DNA from: Archegozetes longisetosus | Taxonomy: Eukaryota; Arthropoda; Arachnida; Sarcoptiformes; Trhypochthoniidae | Direction of reading: 5' to 3' | Length of the DNA stretch: 64,000 nucleotides | NCBI GenBank assembly: GCA_018873245.2 | Contig: JAEMBT020000001.1 | Location: forward strand, 5,692,220 to 5,756,219 | Shown: positions 11,771 through 24,942 of the stretch, one piece after another | Layout: every line of letters starts with the position of its first letter | Numbering within the stretch: the first letter of the stretch is position 1 | Notes under the pieces: model-generated | What the model was told of the DNA's origin: nothing | Databases searched by the model: none | What the model saw: only the letters and a program-made list of their open reading frames with translations | Made by a program: the position numbers and the translations under genes

Positions 11771-12318
11771 ACTTGTGAAGACAAAAGTTCGCGGAGAAAT
11801 GTTCGCGAGTAAAAAGTTCGCAAGTAAAAATTCGCACGACATAAGCTCGCGTATAAAATTTGCATTGTTTGTAGGCAAAATATGAGACATCAGAATGTGA
11901 TATTTACAAAGTTTTTATCTTAAACAATATAATAAAGATACAGTAGACATACAGCTCTATCGGCTATTAAAAATTTTTAAAAATGGATATATACGTATTT
12001 AAACTTGCAAACTAACGTTATGAGCAATTCCTCGCAATTAGCCTAGCAAATCAATGTCCCTATATTCTTCAACAATATTTTGAACACGTTCGGTAAGTCA
12101 CTATTTGAACAAATTTTTCATTTATCACGAATACATATCCTAGTACCAGTATCCTTCATCAGCGTATATTTTATCAAGAACTTACGTTTACGAACTTATA
12201 CCGTACGAATATTTAACCGCGAAAACTTTTACTTGCGGATTTTTACACGAGAACATTTATTCGTGAGCTTTTGTCGTGCGAACATTTGTCCGCGAACTTT
12301 TGTCGTGACACGCTTGTG
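11771..12318. mobile_element. foldback element with ACAAAAGTTCGCG-type repeats
   Basis: The left arm 11771-11880 is a run of degenerate 13-15 bp units (ACAAAAGTTCGCG, AGAAATGTTCGCG, AGTAAAAAGTTCGC). The right arm, about 12175-12318, carries the complements (CGCGAACTTTTGTCG and so on). The outermost ends read CACTTGTGAAG and its near complement. The architecture parallels the elements at 762-1535 and 60487-61306. The plus-strand frame at 12080-12319 is repeat sequence, not a gene. Confidence 0.75.
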
Positions 12319-12918
12319 AAGTTATCCACATATCTGAAAGCCATTTGTTTCCACTTTGCTTGTCAAAAGTTCTATATTCTAGCAAATCAATTTTATAATA
12401 AAGTACCTTATAAAAACCAAATAAATTATTTTTATTAACTATGTCTAAAGGAGCGATCAATTTTCAAATTTATTTTTTGGCCTGTTGGATTTGAACATTG
12501 AGAAGAAAGTTAATAATAAACAATAATTTTTAAATGTACTATTTAACATAGAATCCGAACATATTATTGGTTTTGCTTAATCATAGTTTTTGCTCTAGAC
12601 TACGGAAAATAATTCTTTCCTACTGTTTACACGACTTAATATCATTGAAATCATAAGCAAGTAATTCGTCTGAAACAAACATTAGAAATAAGTTAAAACT
12701 TTCTCGCACCAGGGTTACATATTAAGAAAAAAAATGTTTGAAAAAACTAAATGAATGCCTCTAATATACTGATATGATAAATTACATTTTCAATGAAGGT
12801 TCCAGGAACTTCAGTATCATATTTAAAATATAACGCAATCTTGGACATAAAACCACAACTATAGCAGAAAAATCATACATAGACTGAAATTAACATCGTG
12901 ATATTTTATTATTGATAG

Positions 12919-15164
12919 AGTCAACTCAAATTCCGATATTCATTTGTAACTTTGATGGTGAATATGATGGAGAGTATGGTATAACCCATTGGCCACCCGT
13001 TGGTTCGAAAGAAGTATCTGAAGGAAAGTGTAATTATGGAGATGGCAGCGCCAAATGGATTTGTTTAGAGAATGGAGTGTTTGACCCAAACGGGCCAGAT
13101 TTCAGTGATTGTTTGTTAGATTCTATTATTATTCGTATAGAAAACATCACTGATGTGTCCGAAGTTATTGAAATAGTTAAAAATTTAGTTGAAAATACTG
13201 AAAGTCATAATTCACTGAATACTAGTCGGGAACTTCAAGGAATCATTGATTCAATTATAAAATTACAAAACTTTATTGATTTGAAAGAAGAAGAAATTGA
13301 TTTGGATATAGCACAAAATTTGACAAACAATTTCATACAATTATTCAGTAATCTGATTAATCAAAACAATGCCTGGAATAATGCAACTGATAGCCAAAAA
13401 TCTGGGATTGCACCACAAATGTTGCTTTACATTCAAAAGATTTCATTTACATTGAGCTGCAAACAGAATATAGCTAACGATTCAATTGTTATACCCAAAC
13501 GAGATATTTTTGTTCAGACATATCACACAAATTTCAGTCAAAATTACTCTTTGAAGCAAATGGATCTTCAATTTTGATTCCAGAAGAAATAGATTTGAAA
13601 CCTAGCTATAAGTGTGATCATTCTGCAGTCGGAGCTTTTATCAATAAATTAGGGAATCGTTTAATAAATGGTCTGAGAGATCAACAAATAGTTAACACTG
13701 AAATAATTGCTTTCAGTATAAATAATTCTAACGAAACTTTTGAAATAAATGAAGGAAAAAAGTGAGAATGAGGTAAATTTACTATCTATGAATTGAGAAA
13801 TAATTTTTCAGACTTTAAAATATTTAGAATTAAAAGCAGTCAATTTTTCAGTCTAGAGCATAAAAACAGATTAGAATTTGGTGATAAAATGAAATGTGTT
13901 TATTGGAATTTCAAATCAAATGAGTGGTCATCGAATGGATGTGAACTAGTTTTTGGTGATTCGGATCGTGATTATTCTGTTTGTGAATGCAATCATTTAA
14001 CAAATTTTGCTGCGATTATGGATTTGAGTGGAAGAGAATATAACGATTCTTTCAAGTCATTGTTAACATATATCTGTTGTGGTGCTTCTATTATAGGTCT
14101 GATTCTCACTATTTTACTTAAATTAATAATTGTGAAAATAAAATCAATTTCGTACACGAAATCTATAATGGAAATGAAAAATAAGATAACATGTAATCTA
14201 TGTTTGTGTTTAATAATTGCAAACTCATTGATAGTATTTGGAATGGATAGAACTGAGAATAAAGTAAGTTTGAGCTTAATATAGTACAAAGAGATTTATC
14301 AAAAATAGGCTCATGATAACTATTCTTATTCTATTATCAGCTTTCATGTCAAATATGTTCAGGAACATTATTGTATTTCTTATTGGCATCATTTTCATGG
14401 ATGTTTTTGGAAGGATTTTATTTGTATAGAATAGCTGTAAATGTATTTTCTGCTAATTTGAAGATGTATTTTATTTTAACATTTGGTTATGGAATGCCGA
14501 TAATTATTTGTATTATCTCTTTTATAACAATTTGGTTCAATGAACATGTACTTTTTGATGTTCTCATTGGAGATTATTTGTAAGCATATCGAAGTTATAA
14601 TGAAATCACAATTACGAATATTCTTTTCATTCATAGCTGTTGGATATCATCTAAAAAATATTCAAAAAACGTGTGGATAATTATTGGTATAATTTTTAAA
14701 AATGAATTAGAATCTAATTTGCAATTATATTGTATTTTTATTTTTTAGGTCCAGTGATTGCTATGATTTTCATGAATACGATATTTATGATCATTTTTAT
14801 GAAAAAATCTTTGTTTTATTTCAAGAAAGATAAAAAATCCAAACCTGGTGCAACGAGAAGACAAATTTTTGCCTTTTGTTCAATTCTTTGCAATTTGGGT
14901 TTCACTTGGATTTTGTTCATATTGTATACGGAACAGTTTGGGTTTTATTTCTCATACTTTTCCTATGCCTTCATTGTATTAAATGGATTACAAGTAAGAT
15001 TTTATAATTTGACACATTTATTCATAATTTTATTGTATATTGTATGTTTTAAACTATACAAGTGAATTCATAAATTATTTCAGGGAGTCTATATTTTTGT
15101 CTATCATTTGGCGATTTTCATCAATGAGAGTGTCAAATCAATTGAGAAAACAAGTTCGACATAA
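12919..15164 (+). CDS. adhesion-type GPCR (HRM-GAIN/GPS-7TM), frame problems in the GAIN part
   Basis: Exons: 12919 to about 13772, 13812-14263, 14341-14579, 14637-14686, 14749-14993 and 15084-15164 (TAA); the last four introns are 77, 57, 62 and 90 nt with compatible phases. The protein starts in a hormone-receptor motif (ITHWPPVG, CLENGVFDPNGPDFSDC), has a GAIN region, a GPS motif (CVYWNF...WSSNGC...CECNHLTNFA), then seven membrane segments including ASFSWMFLEGFYLY and GATRRQIFAF...LGFTWILF. A plasma-membrane receptor self-cleaved at the GPS is expected from the family. Oddities: one base seems missing near 13545-13560, because the GAIN frame moves to FEANGSSILIPEE, and TGA at 13763 precedes the next exon after an A6 run. 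These may be assembly errors or early decay. The 5' exons are not identified; the LRR exon at 9254 is a candidate. Ligand unknown. Confidence 0.85.
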
Positions 15165-16560
15165 AATATAAAACTTTTAAACCCCAATACCAATATAGAT
15201 TTAATTAAAATTATATTATCCAGAAATAATAATTGAATTAGTTTTTAACCAGCTTTTACTAAGTTTATTGGCATAATTTACTCAAGAACAAATGATTTGT
15301 TAATCGAATAGAAACATTTTTATTTTATCTTAATAAATAACAATTATTCAAGTTTCAAATTTTAAATTAAAACTTTAATGAATCAAACTATTATTTTAGA
15401 TTTCATCGAGTTTATTGCTAACCAAACGATTAGAATGAATAAGTGAATGAAAGTTGGAATTACATAAATCTTTACTTAGGTATAAAATTTTTTATACCTG
15501 AAAATTGAAGGAATACTGAGGATATGACAATATTTATCGCAATCTCTCCTACAATTTATTGATTTCGGGGTATAAAAAGGGATTACAATTCTGTATCAAA
15601 ATTATGTATTTTTAATGAGAGGTAAAAGTGGAAGTAAGGTATATTTTGTGGCTTAATTTCAAATTCTGTTCTTATGCTCTGCATTAAGATGTGTTCGAAC
15701 TAACACCTTGAAGCTTTCTTCCTTGAAACATTAGGAAATAACACGTTTTCCAATCACTAACTTACAGTTTCCATAGCCCTTAGGATTTTATTTTATGGTA
15801 TAAACATCTGTATACACTTTCTATATTCAATTTACTTAAAACATCTATTCTTTTTAATTTTTCAAATAGTATTTATTAAAGTTGGTTTAGGCAAACTTTG
15901 ATTTCATATTTTCCGAAACTGAAATTTCTAAAATAATTAAGTTTTCAAAAGAGATTAGGAAATTAAGTCTAGCGTTCATAAAATGCAATCAAATTTGTTA
16001 CCTGAACTCAACCTAATGCAATGTTTTACTCTTCTCGAAAGCTTTCGATCCCTTGATACTAAGTCATAAGACTATCAAACATATCACTAATAGACATATA
16101 ACTAATCGCTATCCCTGCTTGTCATTTATCCTATTGTCGGGTCCTAGAGGACTTACTCTTATTAATTTCGTATCAAGTTTTTACAGTTATTTTAACCTTT
16201 AATATAAAATGTTTTAACGCTATTATAATAAAGAGTTGTTTTATATTAAATATATTTGTATTTATTTGTGATCAAAGTGAAAGTCAAAGTGGTAGCTTTC
16301 ATACCGATTGCTGTTATCATCGATTAATCTCGAAGCTCTTCGCGTCACAGAAGTTATGAAAGTGAAAGATGAATCGCAATTATATTTTTTCTGTTAATTC
16401 AGTGCTTATATCAAACTAGATTATTCTTATGTTGTTTATTAGAGTCATTTTGATGGATGCTATTGCAGGTATTCTGTTATATGAAATATCTGTCATCTAT
16501 TTGGCTCTTATTTATATTTGATTTCGGATATAGGGTTATGATTATTATATTTTTCTTATT
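15165..16560. other. AT-rich intergenic DNA
   Basis: Downstream of the GPCR stop. No open frame, RNA gene or clear repeat structure that I can support. Confidence 0.5.
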
Positions 16561-16591
16561 TTTGATTGATATTCGAAATGGTGCTCGGTAC

Positions 16592-16645
16592 TAGCGCTCA
16601 ATCAAGAATTGGCGCTCAGCGCTCAATCAAGAATTGGCGCTCAGC
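16592..16645. repeat. 25-bp tandem repeat, two copies plus partial flanks
   Basis: The unit AGCGCTCAATCAAGAATTGG followed by CGCTC occurs twice in tandem, with partial AGCGCTC and GCTCGGT copies on both sides. It is GC-richer than its surroundings. Too short to class further. Confidence 0.7.
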
Positions 16646-16660
16646 GCTCGCACTAACTCT

Positions 16661-17544
16661 CAAGGAAAGTGAAATGCTCGGTGCTAACTTATTATAAGCG
16701 TTAAAAGTGCTGAACATTTACCGAACATCAAGTCAGTAAAGTTCATAAGCTAAAAAACTATTAATATAAATTTTTAAAATTTTATTTGAGCTGTAGTTTT
16801 ATATGTATATACATTAAAAAAATATGATGCTCACTCTCTGAATACCATTCAATCCAGCAGTTTAAATCCCAATTTTCATATTTTTCTTACACTTCATTGT
16901 ATTAAATGGATTATATCCTTGGAGATATTTTTAGGGTAGAATAAGTTTGAAAAGATAGAGATATGCAATCGTCTTTTTTAAACTTAAGACCAGATATGAA
17001 TTGCTAGAAGTTTTATTTTAGAGGTTAAAATGGCAATTGTTCAATTGAAAGATATACATATGTCTATGAGCCTCTAAAATGTCTTATGCCAAACTTGGCA
17101 GTCTTCATTTTGGACTGTTTCTGAGTCATACAAAAGTATTTTTTAAGACTCTTGAATAAGTCATCAATATTTTTTTCGATGTATAAGTATGTCAAATTTA
17201 CTCCATTATAGAAATTATGGAAAAATACATTTCTTAAATTATACAAACTAGATCTTAAATCATGTAATTTCTCTCAAGAGTTTCTTAATTTTTATCTTCC
17301 ACTTTGTTCAAATCCTTAACCAGAAAATCAGAAACAAAAATTAATATTGATCTAAAGCATAGTGAAAACTAGTTCATTCAAAATGAAAAAAAATTTTGTC
17401 AGATGGAAATAAAATATAAAAATTAATGATTAAACGAAATCAACTTTCATATTTTTTGATATCATTTAAAATTTTAAAAAATAACTCAGTTGCATGTTCT
17501 TGTCAAACGTTTGATAATTTTTCAAAACTATCATACAAAGAATA
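16661..17544. other. AT-rich DNA with a possible GPCR-exon scrap
   Basis: Mostly featureless. The stretch TTCATTGTATTAAATGGATT near 16893 also occurs in GPCR exon 6 (14971-14990), so a small exon fragment may have been copied here. Nothing else is supported. Confidence 0.35.
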
Positions 17545-17695
17545 TATGTAGCCTGATTTTAAAGAAGTATCTTAGCAAATAGGCCTTTTACTATGCATTA
17601 AAAATCTTTCTATATTGAATTCAATATAGAAATGTTTTAATGAATACTAAAGGCCTATTTGTTAAGGTACTTCTTTAAAAACAGGCTACATATGA
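17545..17695. repeat. near-perfect 150-bp hairpin MITE
   Basis: The arms (TATGTAGCCTGATTTTAAAG... and its complement ending ACAGGCTACATA) meet at a TATTGAATTCAATA centre near 17620. The two halves match almost fully, so RNA from either strand would fold into one long stem. MITE-like; no ORF. No clear target duplication. Confidence 0.8.
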
Positions 17696-20282
17696 AAACC
17701 CCAGGAATAAGTTATAACAAACGCATCGACTTGATTAAAACGCATTCAATGTTATTCTTCTATGCATTAATGTTACTTTGGTTTTTTGATATATTTAATA
17801 AATAACAATAAACAAAAATAATTATGATTGAACTTTATTTTTTCAAATTAAAAATTTTTCAAATAGCTTAACCTGATTGTTGTGAGTTAATATAAGATCT
17901 TCAAATCTGTGAGTGAATATCACATTTCTGAAACCAAGACAGATAATTAACATAAGTCTTTATTTTCAGGCTTAGTATAAGGAATTAGAGACAATAAATC
18001 CTTAGTCTTTTTACTATTTATATTATATTGAAGTGTTTTGACAATTTTATTGATTCAATCATTAACATTTTCTATACCAAATCTCAAAATCAAAATTTTT
18101 TCAGAACGATATCATAAGATTTCGAGAAATTTATAGTTCCATAGTAATCGATTTTAAAAAAATTTACTTATTTTGATTTAGTTTATCCCTAATAAGAATT
18201 TCGACAAATATTTCTCAAAATCTAAAATATTAGTTTTAGCAACTTAACTTTTTTTTCTATCACTTATAATTTTCCAATAATCCTTAGGTGTTTGAAGATT
18301 AGAAGTATTTTTAAATTCTTTAAAAATTTAAAAGCTTACCAATATTAGCGAAATTAGTGTCATGAATATTATAACTGTGACCCCTTAGTGGAAATATATG
18401 AATTATCTTAAGTTTTAGAAGAATTGATAGAAAGAGTATTAGCAGCCCAGTTTCTGATTTGACCTCTGGCAGTATCACTGAATAAACAAATATTACTAAT
18501 ATTATCAATATTGACATTAAGCCTGAAACAGTTTATCACACAATTTAAATTAGTATAGAATTCGTGCCTTTTATAACGTCACATTCTAAAGAATACAATG
18601 TTTTTTATGCACATAAAAATTAGCTGAATATAGATAGAAAGATCATTTATAATAACTTATACTATTATTAAATTTTGGTAGTGCTTTATTCTAATTATAG
18701 TCTGACGTAGATTTTCGTTACTAGCAATTATTTTTTAAAACTCTCATAGAATTCAACTTTTGTTAAATGCGTGAGATTTTTCTAAGATTTCTGTAGATTC
18801 GTTATAAGTATTTTCGATTTCTACACAGGAGTCACACCCATCTGTCCTCAGTGAATGAAATGCATAATTACAATGCTTATTAAGATGAAAAGTATTAAAT
18901 CCTAATTTAGTTTTTCAAAGCTCGTTTTCAAACCATTTCATCAATAGTTCATACAATATTTTATTAATAATATCTAAATCAGGATTTTCACAATAATTCC
19001 TCAAAGTATTATTCGAATTATAATGAGATGGATAGCTAGGGATGAGAGTTAAAATGTTTCAAAGAGTTCCATATGTTATCTGCTTATTATTTTTTAGGAT
19101 TAGAACCTCTCATATCGGTAATCACTGTTTCGTTTACCAATTTTCTGAATTATAAAATTTATTCTACAAGTAATCTTATGTAAATTTACTAAAAACTTTT
19201 TACTAACATTGAATCTCTTTCCTTTACAGCCAAAAAGAATTTTCAAACAATTTCTCGCAATCTCTTAGTTTTTTTTCGATGCTGCCTAAAATCGAGATTT
19301 GACTAATAGACCCGAAAGTTTAATTGATTTCTTATTCTAACCATAGAGAGGATAAAAACTGTGTAAATTAAAACTGAAACCTATAATCATTGAAGTTTTT
19401 CAATCGAATGTAATTCAAAACCTTTGAAATGATTTTCACTGTCTCTTTTGAAATTTTAAAGTAACACTCAACAAAATTTTTAAGTATATCACAATAGCGC
19501 GCGCCTTTAAGCATTTTAATGCGATGGCAAAATTTTAAAATATTTTTTCAGCATTTATAGCCAATAATATGTGTACTATAGAGTGATGTTGTATTTAGTT
19601 GTTTTCATTTCCGTGTGCAATAAAGTACAGGTTTATTTATTCTATTGTGTATTAAATATTTCTCATAAATTTATTAAATTAACACTAAAGTTTTACTCAT
19701 TTAGTTGTAAACTCGTTGTTTTTATTGGGTATCTAATTCTTTGGGTTTAGAGTTTACTTCTTAAGAAACCTTATAAGATGTAAACTTTAAAATCATTCTA
19801 TTAACTATACTGTTTTCAGGTGAGAAGACTTTGAGAGACATTAAATTCTCAACAATTCTCTAACAATAATTGCTATATGGGCACAAGTCATATATTAGGT
19901 ACAGTCGCCTCTAGTTATTATAAGCAGCCTAATGCAATCTATTAATTATAATGGAAATGAATATTATACATTCAAGGATTCAAGGATTTGTAACAAACCC
20001 AACATCTCAAATAATCATTGTTGGATATGCAGGTGGTTGTAGAGTAAGAGTCGACTACTTTTTCATTATTAACAACAGTCAAATCGTCAAAACCCCTAAT
20101 ACGAAACTTTCCGGTATTAATCTTCGCTAAGGGCATTAACGGTATAAATCCACAAGATGCGAAATGAAAGATTTTACAGATTATAAAATTTAAAACATCT
20201 AATTCTAGTATCATGTTTAATATAGAATTGAATTCCGTTTATTTGAGTGATAAAAAAATTAGATTTTTCCGATGGTTTAGTC
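17696..20282. other. AT-rich DNA without supported genes
   Basis: Short open frames such as 18320-18517 (minus) and 19972-20214 (minus) have no domain I recognise and no splice context, so I leave them uncalled. Confidence 0.4.
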
Positions 20283-20500
20283 CAGCGATCGCCAACCCGC
20301 AGCCCGTAGCCTGATTTTTTCTTGTCCTTCAACATACCGGATGACTTTAATATTTTCGAACTTTTAATTGAAAATTGAAATTATATTTTCTAAAAACTTA
20401 AAAGTATTTTCATAATGAAATTAAAAAATCAGATTGATATCAGATTCCAATCATGCTTTGTTGAAAAAGCTGTTTGATACTAAAAGATTGGCGATCACTG
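20283..20500. mobile_element. hAT-like MITE, 218 bp
   Basis: Ends CAGCGATCGCCAAC and its near complement (TTGGCGATCACTG). The flanking 8-mers GTTTAGTC (20275-20282) and GTTTAGCT (20501-20508) differ only in the last two bases, consistent with an aged 8-bp hAT target duplication. No coding content. Confidence 0.72.
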
Positions 20501-21441
20501 GTTTAGCTTTTGCTAATCATTAATATTAAAAAATATTTTGATCTGAAAGTGCATTCAGTTTTACAAAATATTTAATTTCAAATTAAGAAAATTCAGTTGT
20601 ATATCTACATTAAACAAAAAGAAACTTATTTGCTTAATATATTAATAAGTGAATACGAATTTAACCAGAATGGATTTAATTAAAATGATATTTCACATAC
20701 TGCTGGAATGGTAGACTCGAAAACTGTAACTTAAATTACTCTTATGAACTCGAGTACCGGTTCATTTGAAATTTCTATTAGAATTTTCTTATTTTTTAGA
20801 ACCAAAGGTTATCTGTGGCTCACATTGCCTTTGCAATCATCAGAAAACTATTTAAAATTCTGAAAAACCTCAACCTTTTCATGACTATGTCGAACTCGAT
20901 GCACAATGTACTTTGGAAATAAGCCTTAAAATCTTCGATTTGAACAGTTATTCCACTTTTATAAGCTGATGCTATTTTAAACTCAAAATAGAAGTTAATG
21001 ATTCGAAAGATATGGTAACCAATTGAACAAGAACTTACACTCATGATTAAGTACTGTATTATTTATTGTTCATTATTATTGTTAGTTTAACAGTTTTTAG
21101 TCTTAAAGGGTATACTTTTAAAACGTCGATAACTCATTATTTTTTTTAAATATATAACAGTCGTTAGGAAAGCAATCGATTATGATGAAATCGTCAACAA
21201 GAACAAAGAAGAAAAAACCAAAAGGAAGGAATCAACGAAAATTTAAAGCATATTCAATTCTAAACTGTACTAAAGTTTTTTAATCTTTAATGTTTACGAA
21301 AGTACTTTTATATAATTTTTATTGAAATTTTAATGAGATATTCATTTACAAAAAATAAATGTTTTATGAGTAAATTGAATGTTTATGTTTAAATTATGCG
21401 AATTGTTTTTGTAGGAGATTAAGTTTTTTGATTCAAGAAAT
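20501..21441. other. AT-rich DNA, nothing supported
   Basis: Includes a short minus-strand frame (20820-21044) with no recognisable domain. No repeats or RNA genes noted. Confidence 0.4.
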
Positions 21442-21754
21442 CAAGCATAAAAGTCGAAAAGTACTTCTTGCTTGACTTTTGAAAACAAAAAGGCTTATTA
21501 GATAGTAGAAGATAAGGTAAAACCGAAAACTAATATAACATATTTAGTCATTAAGACATTAATGAGAACGAACTTTTACGTAAGAAAAGTTTTTAAAAAA
21601 TTGAATCATAGTTTGTACATTTTATAGATTAAATGCCAACACAAAATACTTTCTCAAACATTTATTTAGTCCTTTAAAACGTGTTTAAATATCTTAGAGA
21701 ACTGAAAAGTAAAATGAAGCCTAAAAAGATCTCTAAAAAATTCAAATTAAAGCC

Positions 21755-24205
21755 GCTATATTGGAAGGTAAACAACATTTTGCTCATAAATCTGGAAAAA
21801 TTATTCCCGCGAGAATTCAAACCAATAATATTGATTGTAGTTGTGAAATAAAATGTAAAACAACTCTGAGTGATGAACAAAAACGACAGTTTTTAATCGT
21901 TATAATTCATTAAAAAGTCATGAGCAGCAATACTTTTTCTTAAATCTATGGTAATTCCAGTCACAAATACTGGAAAGAAGATTCAGAAATTTGAGTATTT
22001 CATTGAGACCCAATCAGAGAAAAATGAGGTAAAAATTCTATTTATAAAGTATTGTATAGCTTAGAAGATATAAATTTTTCAACATTTTGATTTGAATAAA
22101 ATCTTGTTGAAGTTTTTCATGTACAGGGTTCAGCAAGATCTTTTGCAAAGGGTACAGCAAAAGTACTTAATCTATAATTTTGAAGTGAATTTTATTAAAT
22201 ATGTTATAAAGACGAGAATAAAAGCTACAAGTTTAATATTCGGTATAGCCACCGTTTTCGTAAAATACATCTTTAAGCCTTTTTGATACTATAAAAGCAG
22301 CGTTCAAGTGATTCTGTATCAATTAAGCGGGGTTTTCATTATATGTCCCGACCATTACAGAGGGTATCAACAATTATAAAAACATGTTGAAATAAAAATC
22401 TTATTTGTATTCACGCTATATGGTCAGCTAATATTAAGTCGAGATGTGTCTTGAAGCGCAAGTTTCAAAATTTTTATTTTGAATTTTAACTGCATGAGTT
22501 ATTTCCCTTTTGATTGTATTTCAGAAATAGCACGTTAATTTGCTTTTATCATCGATAGTCTTTTGCCGTACCCCCTTGCAAAAGATTTTGTTAAACCCTC
22601 TACATACAGAAATTTTAGTTTTTGAAAATTATTTGATAACTAGGATATTTTAAGTTTAATTATAATTATAATTCTTAGCTTCACAATAACGTTAGTCGAG
22701 TTAAAGTCTGTCAAAAAGTATTTTTGGGAATTCTCGGCATCAAAATAAGCGCCTTAAGACGAAAGATATTAAAAATCGTATGAATTCTAATGATATGAGA
22801 GGCAAACATAATTCTAGACCTAATAAAACACCTTATATAGCACGTGAAGATGTAAAAGACCTAGTAATATCACTACCGACTGAGCAAACACATTATGGGA
22901 AAAATAAAAACAAAAATATTTATCAACTGAATTCGGGAGCGTCGCTAATATCTATAGACTTTTTAGATTTATATCCAGAACACAAAATTGATGTTTCGTA
23001 TACAGTGTTTTCTCAAATATTCAAAACTTATGAGATATCTATTAAGAAGCCAAGAGTTGATATATGCGAAGTTTGTGACAAATTGAGAATTCAAATCATT
23101 AATTACCAGAAAAACAAAGAAATTGAATCAATGAATGAGATAAAAAAGAACTACTGTTGCATGAAAATGAGGCTCAAAAGTTTTATTATTATAAAAACGA
23201 GATCAAAAATAAGCTTTTAAACGATATAACGCAAGCTGCAATTTGCTACGACTTTCAAAAAATCTTCAATTGCCTAAGACTAACGTTTCAGTCGAGTATT
23301 ATTTACGAAAATTTTATTGTTATAATTTTGGAATACATGACTTGAAATCAAATAAAGCGGTTATGTATTTGTATCCTGAGAATTTTGTAAAAAGGGTTCC
23401 AATGAAGTTATTTCGTTCATTAATTACTATATTAATAATACTTTGAGTAGTGATGTGAAGATTTTGCATATTTTTTCGGATAATTGTTTTTCTCAAAATA
23501 AAAACAAGTTCTTATGGGCATTTTATAAGCATATCACAATATGTGGCAAGCTCAATAAAATTATTATCTATTATCCAAATCCTGGTCACTCACGTATGGA
23601 AATAGATGGAGATTTTGGACGGATTGAAGGCAATAAAAAACATTATGAGAAAGTTTATTCTCCCTCAGAATATGAACGAATTATTAAAAACACGGGCATT
23701 GAAAACCCCTTCGAAGTGATTTCAGTAAATTATTCAAATTCTTATGACTCTCATTCTAATAATAAAGTTGTAAAAGTTTATAAATATAAGGAAAAGTTGA
23801 GTAAAATTGTGAAAACTCAGATAAATCATTGTAAGAATGTAAGAAAAATAGAGTTCACTCGAAAAATATTAAAATTTCTTTTTCGTTGAGTGAAAATTGT
23901 GAACAAGAATTGAAATTTTCAAACCAAACACCGACTTTACAAACTTTGATAATATTTTTAATGATATTGATCTCGCGTATGAAAAACCTCTGCCTATATC
24001 TCGCGAAAAGCTTTTGGACATTTATAAGATTCTTGAATACGTTCCTAAAACAGTCAATTCAAAATTTTATGATACACTATACAGTTTGGACGATAATTCT
24101 TGTACAAAAAGTCAGAAATTATTACACGATCTGTTCGATAAAAACAATAAAAAATTAAGAATTGAGTCAAAATGTAATAAAAAACTAAAAATAGGTAAAT
24201 TTTAA
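21755..24205 (+). pseudogene. DUF7869-like transposon protein, decayed
   Basis: Collinear pieces in changing frames recall an arthropod transposon-associated family. An N-terminal block contains GKQHFAHKSGKIIPAR and CSCEIKCKTTLSDEQKRQF (21755-21890). A KVFLGILGIKISALRRKI block follows at about 22710, then DMRGKHNSRPN (22795), a CEVCDKLR zinc-like pair (about 23070), FYCYNFGIHDLKSNKA (about 23310), HIFSDNCFSQNKNKFLW (about 23470) and PNPGHSRMEIDGDFGRIE (about 23575). The SDN..QNKN and GHS.ME.D.. motifs suggest an RNase-H-like core, which is inference. At least four frame breaks and one inserted MITE make it non-functional. Confidence 0.6.
22124..22600. mobile_element. TA-flanked MITE, CAGGGTTCAGCAAGATC family
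   Basis: Left end CAGGGTTCAGCAAGATCTTT and right end complementary over about 45 bp (ending GTTAAACCCTC), with TA at 22122-22123 and 22601-22602. A second, much enlarged member is at 44666-46800. Inserted inside the DUF7869-like transposon. No gene of its own. Confidence 0.85.
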
Positions 24206-24763
24206 TTGTTAAACTGTGTCAGATGTATAAGTTTGTGATTTTTGAGAACAAATTTTTTTGATTATATTTAATGTGCAGTAAATATGAAGTTTCCTACTTA
24301 TTAACTCAATAAATATTTCTTAAACTCAAAACTCATTGATATAAACTTGTAATGTGTCAACTCTGACAAATATGGAATAATTAAGTTGAAGTCAGTATTC
24401 GGTTAATTTTGTATTGAGTCAAACGCTGAATAAAGTTTAAAATGTAATTACAAGCCCTTTTGCTTTTTCAAACAAGTAGAGAAGTACTTTTCGACTTTAA
24501 TGCTTGAAATATCTATTATGTTTCGAGAATGACATAAGAGTAAATTTTCTTTCATAACTACATGTTGGGTTAATTATTAGATGATATAGTAGAATAATCG
24601 TTAATAAAGAATATTACTTTAGTGAATAAAGGTAATAATCCTTCGTATAAATATATACAATAGTAGATCTCTTTTACAAATTCAATATAATTTACGATCA
24701 CACTATTTGCTCCTTACCAGGATTATTCGCCCACCAGCCAACATGGTCGTCAAACTAAGTTTT

Positions 24764-24942
24764 ATTATTATTCCAACTTAAGGACGGAAAAAATAGAGTG
24801 ACATCTAATGCCTAGAGCATAAAACAGAACCAAAGTTTTAGTAGAACGGAACTAAAGTTTCAAAAGTTAGTATAGTATTTGTTTAAGGTTTAGTGCATTA
24901 GATGTCACTCTATTTTTCCCGTCCTTAAGTTGAAATAATAAC
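24764..24942. mobile_element. small MITE with ~40-bp TIRs
   Basis: CAACTTAAGGACGGAAAAAA and the following GAGTGACATCTAATGC recur inverted at 24893-24935. The ends extend into TTATTATT / AATAATAA. About 180 bp, no gene. Confidence 0.8.

Larger units (their letters stand above)
21442..24506 (+). mobile_element. ~3-kb TIR transposon carrying a DUF7869-like gene
   Basis: Ends CAAGCATAAAAGTCGAAAAG (21442) and its near complement finishing at 24506 form TIRs that continue in diverged form for about 65 bp. Inside is one long decayed plus-strand gene (listed separately) and a nested TA-flanked MITE at 22124-22600. I could not fix the target duplication. The superfamily is uncertain. Confidence 0.7.
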
